NCBI RefSeq assembly: GCF_018263905.1 | Contig: NZ_JAAFZU010000001.1 | Coordinates: forward strand, 360,228 to 424,227 | Length of the DNA: 64,000 nucleotides | Source of the DNA: Loktanella sp. SALINAS62 | Lineage (GTDB): Bacteria; Pseudomonadota; Alphaproteobacteria; Rhodobacterales; Rhodobacteraceae | Direction: 5' to 3' | Shown: piece after piece, positions 34,497-43,315 of the stretch | Layout: every line of letters starts with the position of its first letter | Numbering within the stretch: the first letter of the stretch is position 1 | The notes under the pieces: generated by a model | Database searches by the model: none | Told to the model about the DNA's origin: nothing | Seen by the model: the letters and a program-made list of their open reading frames with translations, nothing else | Translations under genes and position numbers: made by a program

Positions 34497-34565
34497 TCAA
34501 AGCACGAATTGGATGATCGCAAGCACAATAACGACAAGCCCGACGATGTAGATAATGTTTCGCAT
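34497..34565 (-). CDS. 22-residue membrane peptide
   Basis: A tiny frame reads MRNIIYIVGLVVIVLAIIQF followed by VL and TGA. It is a single hydrophobic helix, preceded by AAAAGGTGAACGGAA, a good ribosome-binding site. I recall near-identical short peptides from other Rhodobacteraceae (from memory, unverified). It is encoded antisense to nothing and lies between the ArsR gene and the DMT exporter gene, so it could be the last gene of the LysR-DMT transcript. Confidence 0.6.
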   Translation of the reverse strand: MRNIIYIVGLVVIVLAIIQFVL

Positions 34566-34594
34566 TTCCGTTCACCTTTTCTTGAGTTCACAGG

Positions 34595-35527
34595 CTAACT
34601 GCCCCCGACCACGTTTGGTTCCGTGGCTGTTCGTCCACTGACCGCACTATCGTCGCGCAACAGTAGGAATAACGCCAGAACAGTCAAACCTATACCAATC
34701 AGGATCAACGCGGGCGGTGCCTGTTCACCCAGCGCCAACTGCCAACAGATCACCCATGACGGCGTCAGATAGGTATAGGCCATGACCTTTGCACTTGGCA
34801 GGCGGACCGCCGCGAATTGCAGCAGGGCAAAGGTCGATGCCGATGCCGCCACGGAAATATAGGCCAGTGTGATCCAAACAATGGCAGGCAGGTCGGCCCA
34901 AGGCGTCGCCACGATGTCGGCCCATGCATAGACGGTCAACAGCAGCGCCCCCGCCAACAGCGTGCCACAGGCAAAGATCAGCGTGCCTTCGCCGCGCTTT
35001 ACCAGCGGGACCATCGGCGTATAAAGCGCATGCCCAATGCAGCCGATAAAGAAAATCGCCTCGCCTTTACCCACATCAAGAGCGCGCACCGCTCCCCAAT
35101 CCGCGCGAAAGATCACCCAAAGCGCCCCAACCCCACCGATCGACAACGCCAGTGCCATGCGCCCCGTCAGACGTTGCCGCAACAACAGCCAGCCAAAGCC
35201 TGCCGCCATGATCGGCGTCAGCGTGAACACGGCAGAGGTGCTGACCGGCGGCGCTGTTTTCAGACCTTCGAACATGGTGGCGAAATAAACGCTCATCAGT
35301 GCGGCCAGCACGAAATACCGCCAAGGCGCGCGAAATGCCGACCGCTCGATTTGCCCCGTCGCCGCGGACGCTGCCAGCAGCACCAGCCCTGCGACCCAGA
35401 ACCGGGCGGCGGTCATCACGACGGGATCGATGTCGTTGGCCGCCAGACTGCCCAGCGCGAAACTGCCCGCCACCAACGCGGAAAAAGCAAGCATTGCCAG
35501 ATGCCCGGCACGTCCGTCAGGTATCAA
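34595..35527 (-). CDS. DMT/EamA family exporter
   Basis: A 310-residue inner-membrane protein with ten hydrophobic segments in two EamA repeats, e.g. LAMLAFSALVAGSFALGSLA at the start, and the second repeat beginning near KGEAIFFIGCIGHALYTPMV. Such proteins export metabolites or amino acids; the substrate is unknown. It overlaps the upstream LysR gene by 11 bases, so the regulator and exporter form one operon, an unusual same-strand arrangement for LysR pairs. Confidence 0.9.
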   Translation of the reverse strand: MIPDGRAGHLAMLAFSALVAGSFALGSLAANDIDPVVMTAARFWVAGLVLLAASAATGQIERSAFRAPWRYFVLAALMSVYFATMFEGLKTAPPVSTSAVFTLTPIMAAGFGWLLLRQRLTGRMALALSIGGVGALWVIFRADWGAVRALDVGKGEAIFFIGCIGHALYTPMVPLVKRGEGTLIFACGTLLAGALLLTVYAWADIVATPWADLPAIVWITLAYISVAASASTFALLQFAAVRLPSAKVMAYTYLTPSWVICWQLALGEQAPPALILIGIGLTVLALFLLLRDDSAVSGRTATEPNVVGGS

Positions 35528-36401
35528 GCTTGGCGTCCTTGACCCAGTCTTTCAGAAAGGACACGAAGGCCTGCACCTTTTTGCTGCGGTGCAGGTCCAC
35601 ATGCGTCACGACCCAGACATCGACGGCCCATTCGTCGGGTGCCTCGATCACGGGCACCAGTTCGGGCATCGTCATCAGGTTAAGACTGGCCATGAAACCG
35701 ATCCCTGCACCCGCCAAAATGCCCTCTCTGATGACGCGGTCGTCAGAGGAACGCAGGATGCGACGATCTTCGGGTACACGGTCGAACAGCCACCGGTAAA
35801 ACGGCGCGCGATGGTCATTATCGACGTGGGTGACGAAATCATGGTGTGCCAGATCGGCCTCGGACGTGACCGTACCATTTTTTTCCAGATAGCCCTGGGT
35901 CGCCACAAGTGCAGGTTTGATGCGAAACAAGGGCTGTACGACGTTGTCGGGTTCGGATGGACGGTTGCCCGCGCGGATCGCGACATGCGCTTCGCCGTAT
36001 TCAAGCCGGAACACGCGATGATCGGTCAGGATACGGGCACGAATGTCAGGATATTCGACACGGAAATCGGTCATGATCGACGCCAGCACCCCGCCGAAAT
36101 CAGCCAGCGACGTGACGGTCAGATCGCCGGACACGCCTTCGCCCTGCCCCTTGATCCGGCCCGCAAGCTGCGTGAACTGATCGTCGGTTGTCTGCGCCAC
36201 CTGCAACAGATCGGTGCCCGCATCCGTCGGCGTATAGCCACGTGCATGGCGCTGAAACAGTTTGACGCCCAGTCGCTGTTCCAGCGCATCAATATGCCGG
36301 ATCACAGTCGCATGGTGGACCCCAAGTTTTTCTGCGGCACCACTGACTGTGCCCGCCCGCGCCACCTGAAAGGCCGTGCGGATTTCATCCCAACTGTCCA
36401 T
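35517..36401 (-). CDS. LysR family transcriptional regulator
   Basis: A 294-residue regulator: N-terminal winged helix (AARAGTVSGAAEKLGVHHAT-like region, then VIRHIDALEQRLGVKLFQRH) and a C-terminal effector domain from about residue 90. Co-operonic with the EamA exporter, which is its likely target. The effector is unknown. Confidence 0.92.
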   Translation of the reverse strand: MDSWDEIRTAFQVARAGTVSGAAEKLGVHHATVIRHIDALEQRLGVKLFQRHARGYTPTDAGTDLLQVAQTTDDQFTQLAGRIKGQGEGVSGDLTVTSLADFGGVLASIMTDFRVEYPDIRARILTDHRVFRLEYGEAHVAIRAGNRPSEPDNVVQPLFRIKPALVATQGYLEKNGTVTSEADLAHHDFVTHVDNDHRAPFYRWLFDRVPEDRRILRSSDDRVIREGILAGAGIGFMASLNLMTMPELVPVIEAPDEWAVDVWVVTHVDLHRSKKVQAFVSFLKDWVKDAKLDT

Positions 36402-36522
36402 ATCGCTCTTTCATTCGCCGTGACATTGCACGCACGCAGGGTCAGGTATTTCGCGGCTTTGCGCAATCACCAATGATCACCCCGCCTTGACCGCATGGCT
36501 GGTGTCGCACAGTTTAACGGAC

Positions 36523-37428
36523 ATGACGTCGTTCAAGCAACGTATCCTGCGCATTCACGCGTGGACGGTCCAGAAACCGGCGCTGGCCATTGTGCGTCAC
36601 GTCGGCCTGTTGCGTCAGCTGTTCACGCTAAGCGCGATCATCGCAAACAAGACGCCCCCCGGCCTGTCTGTGACGCCACTCACGCTCGGGGGATGCCGGG
36701 CCTATGCCTGCGACACGGGGCACGCCACCCCGAACGGCACCACGCTGTATCTGCATGGCGGTGGATTCGTGATCGGCAACCTGCGGACCTATCAGCATCT
36801 TGTCGCGCGGCTGGGCAAGGCTGCGGGCACGCGGGCGATTTTTCTGGATTACAGGCTTGCGCCCGAACATCCGTTTCCAGCGGCCATTGACGATGCAGAA
36901 GCGGCTTGGCGCGCCTTGTCCGACGATCCCGACGCCGGGCCGTTGACCTTGGCCGGGGACAGTGCGGGCGGCAATCTGGCGCTGGCGCTGCTGCACCGCA
37001 TTGTGGCAAACGGGCTGACCCGACCGTGCGCCGTCGCGGCCCTGTGTCCGGTCACGGACCTGCGTTTGCAGAACCCGTCACTGACAGCAAACCGCAAGAC
37101 CGATCCGCTGGTTTCGGCCCGTTGGGGCCGCCGCAGCGTTGCGGCCTATCTGGCGGGGGCGGACCCGATGCGGCCCGATGCCTCGCCGATCATGGGGAAT
37201 TTCACCGGTGCGCCACCGGTGCTGATCCATACCGACCGGTCAGAGATCCTGAACGATGATGCGCACCGGATGGCAGAAGTCCTGCGTGCGCAAGGCGTCG
37301 ATGTCACATTGACCGAAACGGATGGTCTGTATCATGTATGGCACCTGAATGTCGGTCGCACGATAGAAGCAGACCAAAGCATCGCAGAGATCGGCGCGTT
37401 TCTGGCAGATGCGGTCAAAGGAGGCTGA
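36523..37428 (+). CDS. Alpha/beta hydrolase, HSL (hormone-sensitive lipase) family
   Basis: A 301-residue esterase. The oxyanion motif is LYLHGGGFVIGN, the nucleophile elbow is GDSAGGNLALALLH, the Asp lies near PPVLIHTDRSEILNDDA and the His in GLYHVWHL. These are the class IV lipolytic enzymes acting on short acyl esters in the cytoplasm. ATG 36523 is chosen; a TTG at 36487 would add 12 residues. It directly abuts the DoxX gene. Confidence 0.9.
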   Translation: MTSFKQRILRIHAWTVQKPALAIVRHVGLLRQLFTLSAIIANKTPPGLSVTPLTLGGCRAYACDTGHATPNGTTLYLHGGGFVIGNLRTYQHLVARLGKAAGTRAIFLDYRLAPEHPFPAAIDDAEAAWRALSDDPDAGPLTLAGDSAGGNLALALLHRIVANGLTRPCAVAALCPVTDLRLQNPSLTANRKTDPLVSARWGRRSVAAYLAGADPMRPDASPIMGNFTGAPPVLIHTDRSEILNDDAHRMAEVLRAQGVDVTLTETDGLYHVWHLNVGRTIEADQSIAEIGAFLADAVKGG

Positions 37429-37785
37429 ATGACACTCTTGATCCTGATCCTGCGGATCGCCCTGACGGTGGCGTTTCTATATTATGGCTTGCGCAAACTT
37501 GTCGGCGGCACGGCTGATGTGGCGGTCTATGACGCGCTTGGGTTTGGCCAATGGCCGCGCCCGATCACCGGCAGCGTAGAGGTCATTTGCGCGATCGGGC
37601 TGTGGGTGGTGGGGTTTCAGGGCATTGCGGCGCTGGGGCTATTGGTGACGGTGCTGACCGGCACGGCAGCGTTAAGCCTGTTCACGACCCTGCCCCGCGC
37701 GCACATGTTTGCACTGATCGCAGGTGCGGCGGTGCTTGTGTGGTACGACATGGCCGATATCCTGCTGTTCCTGCCACAGACTTGA
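37429..37785 (+). CDS. DoxX family membrane protein
   Basis: A 118-residue protein with four hydrophobic segments. The LRIALTVAFLYYGLRKLVGG opening and IGLWVVGFQGIAALGLLVTV match DoxX/SURF4-like proteins, whose roles range from redox to unknown. The ATG follows the esterase stop without a gap, so the two are coupled. Confidence 0.8.
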   Translation: MTLLILILRIALTVAFLYYGLRKLVGGTADVAVYDALGFGQWPRPITGSVEVICAIGLWVVGFQGIAALGLLVTVLTGTAALSLFTTLPRAHMFALIAGAAVLVWYDMADILLFLPQT

Positions 37786-37821
37786 CTCTGCGGTGCGACA
37801 GCCGTAATCCGCGACCAACAC

Positions 37822-37857
37822 CCGGAAGTCTGATCTTCCGGTCCCCGCTTCAGGGGA
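37822..37857 (+). other. Two consecutive hairpins upstream of ffh
   Basis: CCGGAAG/CTTCCGG (37822-37828, 37835-37841) is followed at once by TCCCC/GGGGA (37842-37846, 37853-37857). There is no T-run. It lies 37 bases after the DoxX stop and about 95 before ffh; it may be a transcript end, an attenuator or part of an unannotated small RNA. Confidence 0.5.
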
Positions 37858-37952
37858 TCGCCCTCCGTCAGCGCGTTGCGCCCACGGGGGCGCTACCGCA
37901 TTGAGCGTTCGTACCTATATGGTCCGCAACGCAACCGACGACAGGACGACCC

Positions 37953-39443
37953 ATGTTCGAGAATCTTTCCGACCGGCTATCAAGCGTCTTTGACCGTCTG
38001 ACAAAACAGGGCGCGCTGTCCGAAGACGATGTAAAAACCGCCCTGCGCGAAGTCCGCGTTGCCCTGCTGGAAGCCGACGTTTCGCTGCCCGTGGTCCGCG
38101 ATTTCATCAAGGCGGTCGAAGCAAAGGCAACCGGTCAGGCGGTCACCAAATCGATCACACCCGGCCAGCAGGTCATCAAGATCGTCCATGACGAATTGCA
38201 GCACATGCTGTCCGGCGACGAAGACCCCGGCAAGCTGAAAATCGACAACCCGCCCGCGCCGATCCTGATGGTCGGACTTCAAGGGTCGGGTAAAACCACG
38301 ACCACCGCCAAACTGGCGAAACGGTTGAAGGACCGCGAAGGCAAAAAGGTCCTGATGGCTTCGCTGGATACCAACCGCCCCGCCGCGATGGAACAGTTGG
38401 CGATCCTTGGCACGCAGATCGGCGTCGATACCCTGCCAATCATCATTGGTGAAACACCGGTTCAGATTGCCAAACGCGCCAAAACTCAGGCGTCACTGGG
38501 TGGCTACGATGTCTACATGCTGGATACGGCGGGACGTCTGCACATCGACGCCGAACTGATCGCCCAAGCGGCAGAGGTGCGCGACATCGCCAACCCGCGC
38601 GAAACGCTGCTGGTGGTCGATGGTCTGACAGGTCAGGACGCGGTCAACGTCGCAAAGGAATTCGACGACAAGATCGGCGTGTCCGGTGTCGTGCTGACCC
38701 GGATGGACGGCGACGGTCGCGGCGGTGCCGCCTTGTCGATGCGCGCCATCACCGGCAAGCCGATCCGGTTCGTGGGCCTTGGCGAAAAAATGGACGCCAT
38801 CGAAACCTTTGAGCCGCAACGCATCGCGGGCCGTATCCTGGGCATGGGCGACATCGTGGCGCTGGTTGAAAAGGCGCAGGAAACGCTGGAAGCCGAACAG
38901 GCCGAACGCATGATGAAGCGGTTCCAGAAGGGCCGTTTCAACATGAACGACCTGAAGATGCAGCTGGACCAGATGCTGAAAATGGGCGGCATGGAAGGCA
39001 TGATGGGAATGATGCCCGGCATGAACAAGATGAAGGGCCAGATGGACAAGGCCGGGATCGACGACCGCATCCTGAAACGCCAGATCGCGCTGATCAACTC
39101 CATGACCAAAAAGGAACGTGCCAACCCCGAACTGCTGGCCGCCAGCCGCAAGAAGCGGATCGCGCAGGGTGCCGGCCTAGAAGTGTCGGAACTGAACAAG
39201 CTGGTGAAACAGCACCGTCAGATGGCCGACATGATGAAAAAGATGGGCAAGGGCGGCATGCTGAAGCAGGCGATGAAACAGATGATGGGCAAGGGCGGCG
39301 CCATGCCCGACATGAACGATCCCGCCGCCATGCAGGAAGCTGCAAAAGCAATGCAGGGCCGGATGCCGCAGGGTGGCCTGCCCGGTCTGGGTGGCGGTTC
39401 GGCATTGCCCCCCGGTCTGTCCGGTTTCGGCAAGAAGAAATAA
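37953..39443 (+). CDS. ffh: Signal recognition particle protein Ffh
   Basis: A 496-residue SRP GTPase that targets nascent membrane proteins. The N domain is followed by G1 VGLQGSGKTTTTAKLAKRL, the DTAGR motif (YMLDTAGRLHIDAEL) and G4 LTRMDGDGRGGAALSM. The methionine-rich M domain (from about 330) binds 4.5S RNA and signal peptides and ends with an unusually long Met/Gly tail (PGLGGGSALPPGLSGFGKKK). It heads the translation cluster, three bases before the first GNAT gene. The ending GFGKKK is coding and unrelated to the dispersed repeat. Confidence 0.98.
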   Translation: MFENLSDRLSSVFDRLTKQGALSEDDVKTALREVRVALLEADVSLPVVRDFIKAVEAKATGQAVTKSITPGQQVIKIVHDELQHMLSGDEDPGKLKIDNPPAPILMVGLQGSGKTTTTAKLAKRLKDREGKKVLMASLDTNRPAAMEQLAILGTQIGVDTLPIIIGETPVQIAKRAKTQASLGGYDVYMLDTAGRLHIDAELIAQAAEVRDIANPRETLLVVDGLTGQDAVNVAKEFDDKIGVSGVVLTRMDGDGRGGAALSMRAITGKPIRFVGLGEKMDAIETFEPQRIAGRILGMGDIVALVEKAQETLEAEQAERMMKRFQKGRFNMNDLKMQLDQMLKMGGMEGMMGMMPGMNKMKGQMDKAGIDDRILKRQIALINSMTKKERANPELLAASRKKRIAQGAGLEVSELNKLVKQHRQMADMMKKMGKGGMLKQAMKQMMGKGGAMPDMNDPAAMQEAAKAMQGRMPQGGLPGLGGGSALPPGLSGFGKKK

Positions 39444-39446
39444 ACC

Positions 39447-40028
39447 ATGACCCCGTCGTCTGCCCTGCCCAGCCGTTTGCTAACCTGCGCCCCGGTGTTG
39501 ACCACCGGGCGTCTGGTGTTGCGCGGCCCGCAGGACAGCGACCTTGATGCGCTGACCGACATGATGACGCAATCCAGCCGCATGGGCGCTGTTGGCGGCA
39601 ATGGCACCCCGACCGAAGCGTGGCGCGCGTTCATTTCCGGCATCGGTCACTGGCAGATGCGCGATTTCGGGTTTTTCACGATCACCGACCGCGCGACGGG
39701 CAAGACCTATGGCCGCTGCGGCCTGCTGCGCCATGTGGGATGGCCCGAAACCGAACTGGCCTATCACCTGTTCGACGGTGCCGAAGGCCGCGGAATAGCA
39801 TACGAGGCCGCTGTCGCCGTACGCCACTGGGCTGGCGAGGTACTGGGTCTTGGGCCGCTGGCGTCGTTCATTGGACCGACGAACGCGCGCAGCCGCGCGC
39901 TGGCCAGACGGCTGGGCGCCATCGAAGAAGACGTGCAGACCATCGACGGCGACGAAGCGCTTGTGCATCGCCATCTGGCGCATGATGCACCGCTGGCCCG
40001 TGCCCAATGGCTGGAGGTGTCGCAATGA
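39447..40028 (+). CDS. GNAT acetyltransferase, RimJ/RimL type (first of three)
   Basis: A 193-residue acetyltransferase of the RimJ/RimL type that could acetylate protein N-termini or small molecules. The opening LTTGRLVLRGPQDSDLDALT is typical, and the acetyl-CoA region lies around LAYHLFDGAEGRGIAYEAAV. It follows ffh by three bases and overlaps the next GNAT gene by four (ATGA). Substrates are unknown; ribosomal proteins are a guess from context. Confidence 0.88.
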   Translation: MTPSSALPSRLLTCAPVLTTGRLVLRGPQDSDLDALTDMMTQSSRMGAVGGNGTPTEAWRAFISGIGHWQMRDFGFFTITDRATGKTYGRCGLLRHVGWPETELAYHLFDGAEGRGIAYEAAVAVRHWAGEVLGLGPLASFIGPTNARSRALARRLGAIEEDVQTIDGDEALVHRHLAHDAPLARAQWLEVSQ

Positions 40029-40543
40029 TCGACGACAATCTGCAGACCGCGCGCCTGATCCTGCGCCGCCCGAATGGGTCCGACTGGCCTGCGTTTCGTG
40101 ATTTCATGCTGTCTGACCGTGGCGCGCGTTTCGGCCACACGACAGCAGGTGCGGCATGGCGCAGTTTTGCCGCCGAATTGGGACACTGGCAGATTTTTGG
40201 CCATGGCATGTGGGCCGTCACGCAGCGCGGGTCCGATGCCATCGTGGCACTGATCGGCCCCTGGACACCACCGGACTGGCCCGAACCCGAAATCGGTTGG
40301 ATGGTGCTGGACCCCGCCATCGAAGGCCAGGGTATCGCCACAGAAGCGGCCAAGGCCGCGATCCTGCACGCGTTCTCGACGCTCGGCTGGACCACGGCAG
40401 TCAGCTATATCGCCACGGACAATTCCCGCTCTGCCGCACTTGCCGCGAAATTGGGCGCAACACCCGATCCATCCGCCACACCGCCCGCCGCTTATCCGGG
40501 TCAGGTCGTCTGGCGACACCCCCGGCCAAAGGAACTGACATGA
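40025..40543 (+). CDS. GNAT acetyltransferase (second of three)
   Basis: A 172-residue paralog of its neighbours: LQTARLILRRPNGSDWPAFR at the start and the acetyl-CoA loop near EIGWMVLDPAIEGQGIATEA. The ATG at 40025 overlaps the stop of the first copy; an ATG at 40007 is less likely. The end, VVWRHPRPKELT, resembles the ending of the third copy ([11 protein letters not shown]), showing that the two share a recent ancestor. Confidence 0.88.
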   Translation: MIDDNLQTARLILRRPNGSDWPAFRDFMLSDRGARFGHTTAGAAWRSFAAELGHWQIFGHGMWAVTQRGSDAIVALIGPWTPPDWPEPEIGWMVLDPAIEGQGIATEAAKAAILHAFSTLGWTTAVSYIATDNSRSAALAAKLGATPDPSATPPAAYPGQVVWRHPRPKELT

Positions 40544-41112
40544 CACTACATCCCTGGGAAACACCGCCGCAAGGACAAGCCGCCGTCGCCGTCGAACGCA
40601 TCGGGCAATCGCTGCCCCGCATCGCATCGGACCATTGCGTTCTGCGCGGCCCCTACATGGAAGATTTCGACGTCTTCGCCGATCTTGTGACGTCGGATCG
40701 GGGGCGCTATGTTTCTGGCCCGCTGACACGCGAAGGCGCGTGGGACGATTTCATCCAGTTGACCGCAAGCTGGATCCTGCGCGGGTGCGGGTTGTGGACC
40801 GTCGAACATCAGGACGACAAGCGCGTTTTGGGTTTTGTCCTGCTGGGTCACGAAACCGGCGACCCGGAACCCGAACTTGGCTTTTTGTTCACCGCAGAAG
40901 CCGAAGGCGCAGGCTATGCGTTTGAAGCGGCTGAAAAGGCGCGCAACAACGCGTGGAACGCACTGAGCTTTGAGACGCTGGTCAGCTATATCGACCCCGA
41001 AAACGACCGGGCGATCGCGCTGGCAAAACGTCTGGGCGCCGAAAAGGTGCAAGGCGAAATGCACGACGGCTGCGAAATCTGGCGCCACCCGCGGCCGGAG
41101 TATGACCTGTGA
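40540..41112 (+). CDS. GNAT acetyltransferase (third of three)
   Basis: A 190-residue paralog with an N-terminal extension of about 30 residues before the RimJ-like domain (IASDHCVLRGPYMEDFDVFA). Its acetyl-CoA loop is ELGFLFTAEAEGAGYAFEAA. It starts at an ATGA overlap and overlaps the chorismate mutase gene by four bases, so ffh to chorismate mutase reads as one coupled run. Confidence 0.88.
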   Translation: MTLHPWETPPQGQAAVAVERIGQSLPRIASDHCVLRGPYMEDFDVFADLVTSDRGRYVSGPLTREGAWDDFIQLTASWILRGCGLWTVEHQDDKRVLGFVLLGHETGDPEPELGFLFTAEAEGAGYAFEAAEKARNNAWNALSFETLVSYIDPENDRAIALAKRLGAEKVQGEMHDGCEIWRHPRPEYDL

Positions 41113-41408
41113 CCCAAGACGCCGCCAGCCGTGCCGCAGAGCTTTTGAAGGACCACCGCGCCAGCATCGACCGGCTGGACGCGATCCTTGTCTATACGCT
41201 GGGCGAACGCTTCAAGCATACGCAGGCCGTGGGCCACCTGAAAGCGCAGCACGACCTGCCACCGTCCGACCCACAGCGCGAGGCGACGCAAATCGCCCGG
41301 CTTACCGATCTTGCGAAACGGGCCGATCTGGACCCGGAATTCGCCAAGAAATTCCTGAATTTCATCATTCAGGAAGTCATCCACCACCACGAACAACACA
41401 AATCCTGA
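41109..41408 (+). CDS. Chorismate mutase, AroQ type
   Basis: A 99-residue all-helical monofunctional mutase (chorismate to prephenate for Phe/Tyr). The first helix has [20 protein letters not shown], with the Arg and the second block [20 protein letters not shown] matching the AroQ active site, and the end [13 protein letters not shown]. The GTG start at 41109 overlaps the GNAT stop. Its place before rpsP is a pattern I recall in Rhodobacteraceae. Confidence 0.9.
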   Translation: MTQDAASRAAELLKDHRASIDRLDAILVYTLGERFKHTQAVGHLKAQHDLPPSDPQREATQIARLTDLAKRADLDPEFAKKFLNFIIQEVIHHHEQHKS

Positions 41409-41448
41409 CGGCGCTGCCGTCGACAAAGCCAAGAAAAGGAAAACTCTC

Positions 41449-41853
41449 ATGGCCATGAAAATTCGTCTCGCACGCGGCGGTTCCAAAAAGCGTCCGTATT
41501 ATTCCATCGTTGCTGCCGACAGCCGCATGCCGCGTGACGGTCGTTTCAAGGAAAAGCTGGGCACCTATCAGCCGATGCTGTCCAAGGACGATGAAAACCG
41601 TGTCCGGATGGACATGGAACGCGTGCAGTACTGGCTGGGCCAGGGCGCAGAACCCACAGACCGCGTGGCCCGTATGCTGGAAGCCGCAGGCCACCTGCCC
41701 AAGAAAGACCGTGCCAACCTGAAAAAAGGTGAGCCGGGCAAGGCCGCCAAGGCACGCGCTGAAGAAAAAGCAGCCAAGCAGGCCGCCATCGACGAAGCTG
41801 TAAACGCCCCCGCCGAAGAAGCACCGGCAGAAGAAGCAGCCGCAGAAGAGTAA
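41449..41853 (+). CDS. rpsP: 30S ribosomal protein S16
   Basis: A 134-residue S16: [20 protein letters not shown] opening and [20 protein letters not shown]. The C-terminal 50 residues are an Ala/Glu/Lys-rich tail ([12 protein letters not shown] at the end), longer than the E. coli protein (about 82 residues) but usual in alphaproteobacteria. AAAAGGAAAA precedes the ATG. A terminator follows. Confidence 0.97.
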   Translation: MAMKIRLARGGSKKRPYYSIVAADSRMPRDGRFKEKLGTYQPMLSKDDENRVRMDMERVQYWLGQGAEPTDRVARMLEAAGHLPKKDRANLKKGEPGKAAKARAEEKAAKQAAIDEAVNAPAEEAPAEEAAAEE

Positions 41854-41876
41854 GCCGCTTTTCCGCGCTGGATCAG

Positions 41877-41909
41877 GGCCCGTCGTGCTGATGCACGGCG
41901 GGCCTTTTT
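41877..41909 (+). terminator. Rho-independent terminator after rpsP
   Basis: GGCCCGTCGTGC (41877-41888) pairs with GCACGGCGGGCC (41893-41904, one G-T pair) and is followed by five T. It separates rpsP from rimM, so rimM needs read-through or its own promoter. Confidence 0.85.
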
Positions 41910-42001
41910 CGTGGTGAAACCTATTCCGCAGGGTCGGGTGACGCGTTAGGGTGCGGTCGGCCCTTTGCGTGGGGTCGTGGTGCGTAATCGAAAGACCAGA
42001 C

Positions 42002-42511
42002 ATGACAGAAACGGTAATTGTGGGCCGGATCGGCGGCTCTTTCGGCGTCAAGGGCGAAGTGCGGATCAAATCGTTCTGCGCGGACCCGCAGGACATCGCG
42101 GATTATGCGCCGCTGACAACCGAAGATAACCGGGTCTTTGCCCAGATGGTTTTGACGGGGCAGACCAACGGCGGCTTTACCGCGCGGCTGGACGGCGTCA
42201 TCACGAAAGAAGACGCCGACGCGCTGCGCAACGTCGATCTATATGCGCCACGCGACGCGCTGCCGACCTTGCCCGACGACGAATATTATTACACCGATCT
42301 GGTCGGCCTGACCGTGGTGGATACCGGCGGCGTAACGCTGGGCACCGTGGCCCGCGTGGTCGATCACGGCGCGGGGGATTTACTGGATATCGCGGTGTCG
42401 GGCAGGTCCGAAACGGTCTTGTTGCCGTTCACCCGTGCAGCCGTGCCGACTGTCGACCTGACAAGCCGCAGGATCGTGGCGGACCCGCCGGACGGCCTGT
42501 TCGACGCATGA
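42002..42511 (+). CDS. rimM: Ribosome maturation factor RimM
   Basis: A 169-residue 16S rRNA processing factor: N-terminal domain VGRIGGSFGVKGEVRIKSFC and C-terminal PRC-barrel block EYYYTDLVGLTVVDTGGVTL. It assists assembly of the 30S head. The ATG at 42002 is preferred to a 51-base longer version in the rpsP terminator region. It overlaps the next gene (ATGA). Confidence 0.95.
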   Translation: MTETVIVGRIGGSFGVKGEVRIKSFCADPQDIADYAPLTTEDNRVFAQMVLTGQTNGGFTARLDGVITKEDADALRNVDLYAPRDALPTLPDDEYYYTDLVGLTVVDTGGVTLGTVARVVDHGAGDLLDIAVSGRSETVLLPFTRAAVPTVDLTSRRIVADPPDGLFDA

Positions 42512-43311
42512 GGCGGATTTTCGTCCACCCGGGTTTTCACAAGACAGGGACCAGTTCGATCCAACATTTCCTGTGGTTCAACCGCGAAACACTGGAACCT
42601 TTTGCCGCCCCCGTCATGCTGCGCCACATGAAACCGTTGCTACAGGTCATCGGTCGATTTTCACGCACGCTGAACCCGCTGGATTTGATGGATTACGTGG
42701 CGCGGCTGGACGACGCCTTTGCCGTGGCGGCCCCCCGCGACGATCAGAACATCATCGTGTCCTGCGAAGGCTTGCTGGGCAATCTGCCCGGCGGCCCCGG
42801 CGTCACGGGCTATGACGCAGCGCCGACGCTTGCAAGCTATCTGACAGGGTATCTGGCGGAACGGTTTCCAGACGCGGAACAACACATGATCCTGTCCACC
42901 CGCGATGCCGATGGCTGGCTGTTCAGCACCTATCGCCACCTTCTGCGCGGGCACCGTATGACGCTGGACCGTGCTGCATTCGCAACGCTTCTTTCCAGCA
43001 CGGTCGATCTGGACGAAACCGTGGCAGAGGTGTCGGACGCCATCGCACCGATCCCGACGCTTACGCTGCCAATGGCGCAGGCGGCCATGCACCCGCTTGG
43101 CCCCGGCGGGGCATTTTGCGCGCGGATCGGCGTGCCGGACGACATCATGGACCGATTGCAGCCCGTCGGCGCAGGCAACGCCGGACCCGATGACGCGCTG
43201 TGGCAGCAATTCCTGACGCTGAACCGCAGCACGCTGTCCGACCGCGCCGTGAGCGCCGAAAAGGAACGTCTGGCGCAGGATGCGAACCTTGGGGGCTGGC
43301 GATTTGCATGA
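42508..43311 (+). CDS. Sulfotransferase-like P-loop protein (first of pair)
   Basis: A 267-residue protein with the 5'-phosphosulfate-type loop HPGFHKTGTSSIQHF at residues 6-20, the hallmark of sulfotransferases. The 3'-phosphate region is likely LSTRDADGWLFSTYRHLLRG. Acceptors are unknown. It is coupled to rimM by ATGA overlap and followed by a second, related gene. The insertion of these two between rimM and trmD is the oddity; in many bacteria rpsP-rimM-trmD-rplS are contiguous. Confidence 0.75.
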   Translation: MRRIFVHPGFHKTGTSSIQHFLWFNRETLEPFAAPVMLRHMKPLLQVIGRFSRTLNPLDLMDYVARLDDAFAVAAPRDDQNIIVSCEGLLGNLPGGPGVTGYDAAPTLASYLTGYLAERFPDAEQHMILSTRDADGWLFSTYRHLLRGHRMTLDRAAFATLLSSTVDLDETVAEVSDAIAPIPTLTLPMAQAAMHPLGPGGAFCARIGVPDDIMDRLQPVGAGNAGPDDALWQQFLTLNRSTLSDRAVSAEKERLAQDANLGGWRFA

Positions 43312-43315
43312 TCCG

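Noticed and set aside
39425-39443. GGCAAGAAGAAA near the end of ffh as a fifth copy of the dispersed repeat
   Set aside because: It is the coding sequence for the GFGKKK end of Ffh and lacks the GATATTTTT part and the stem-loops.
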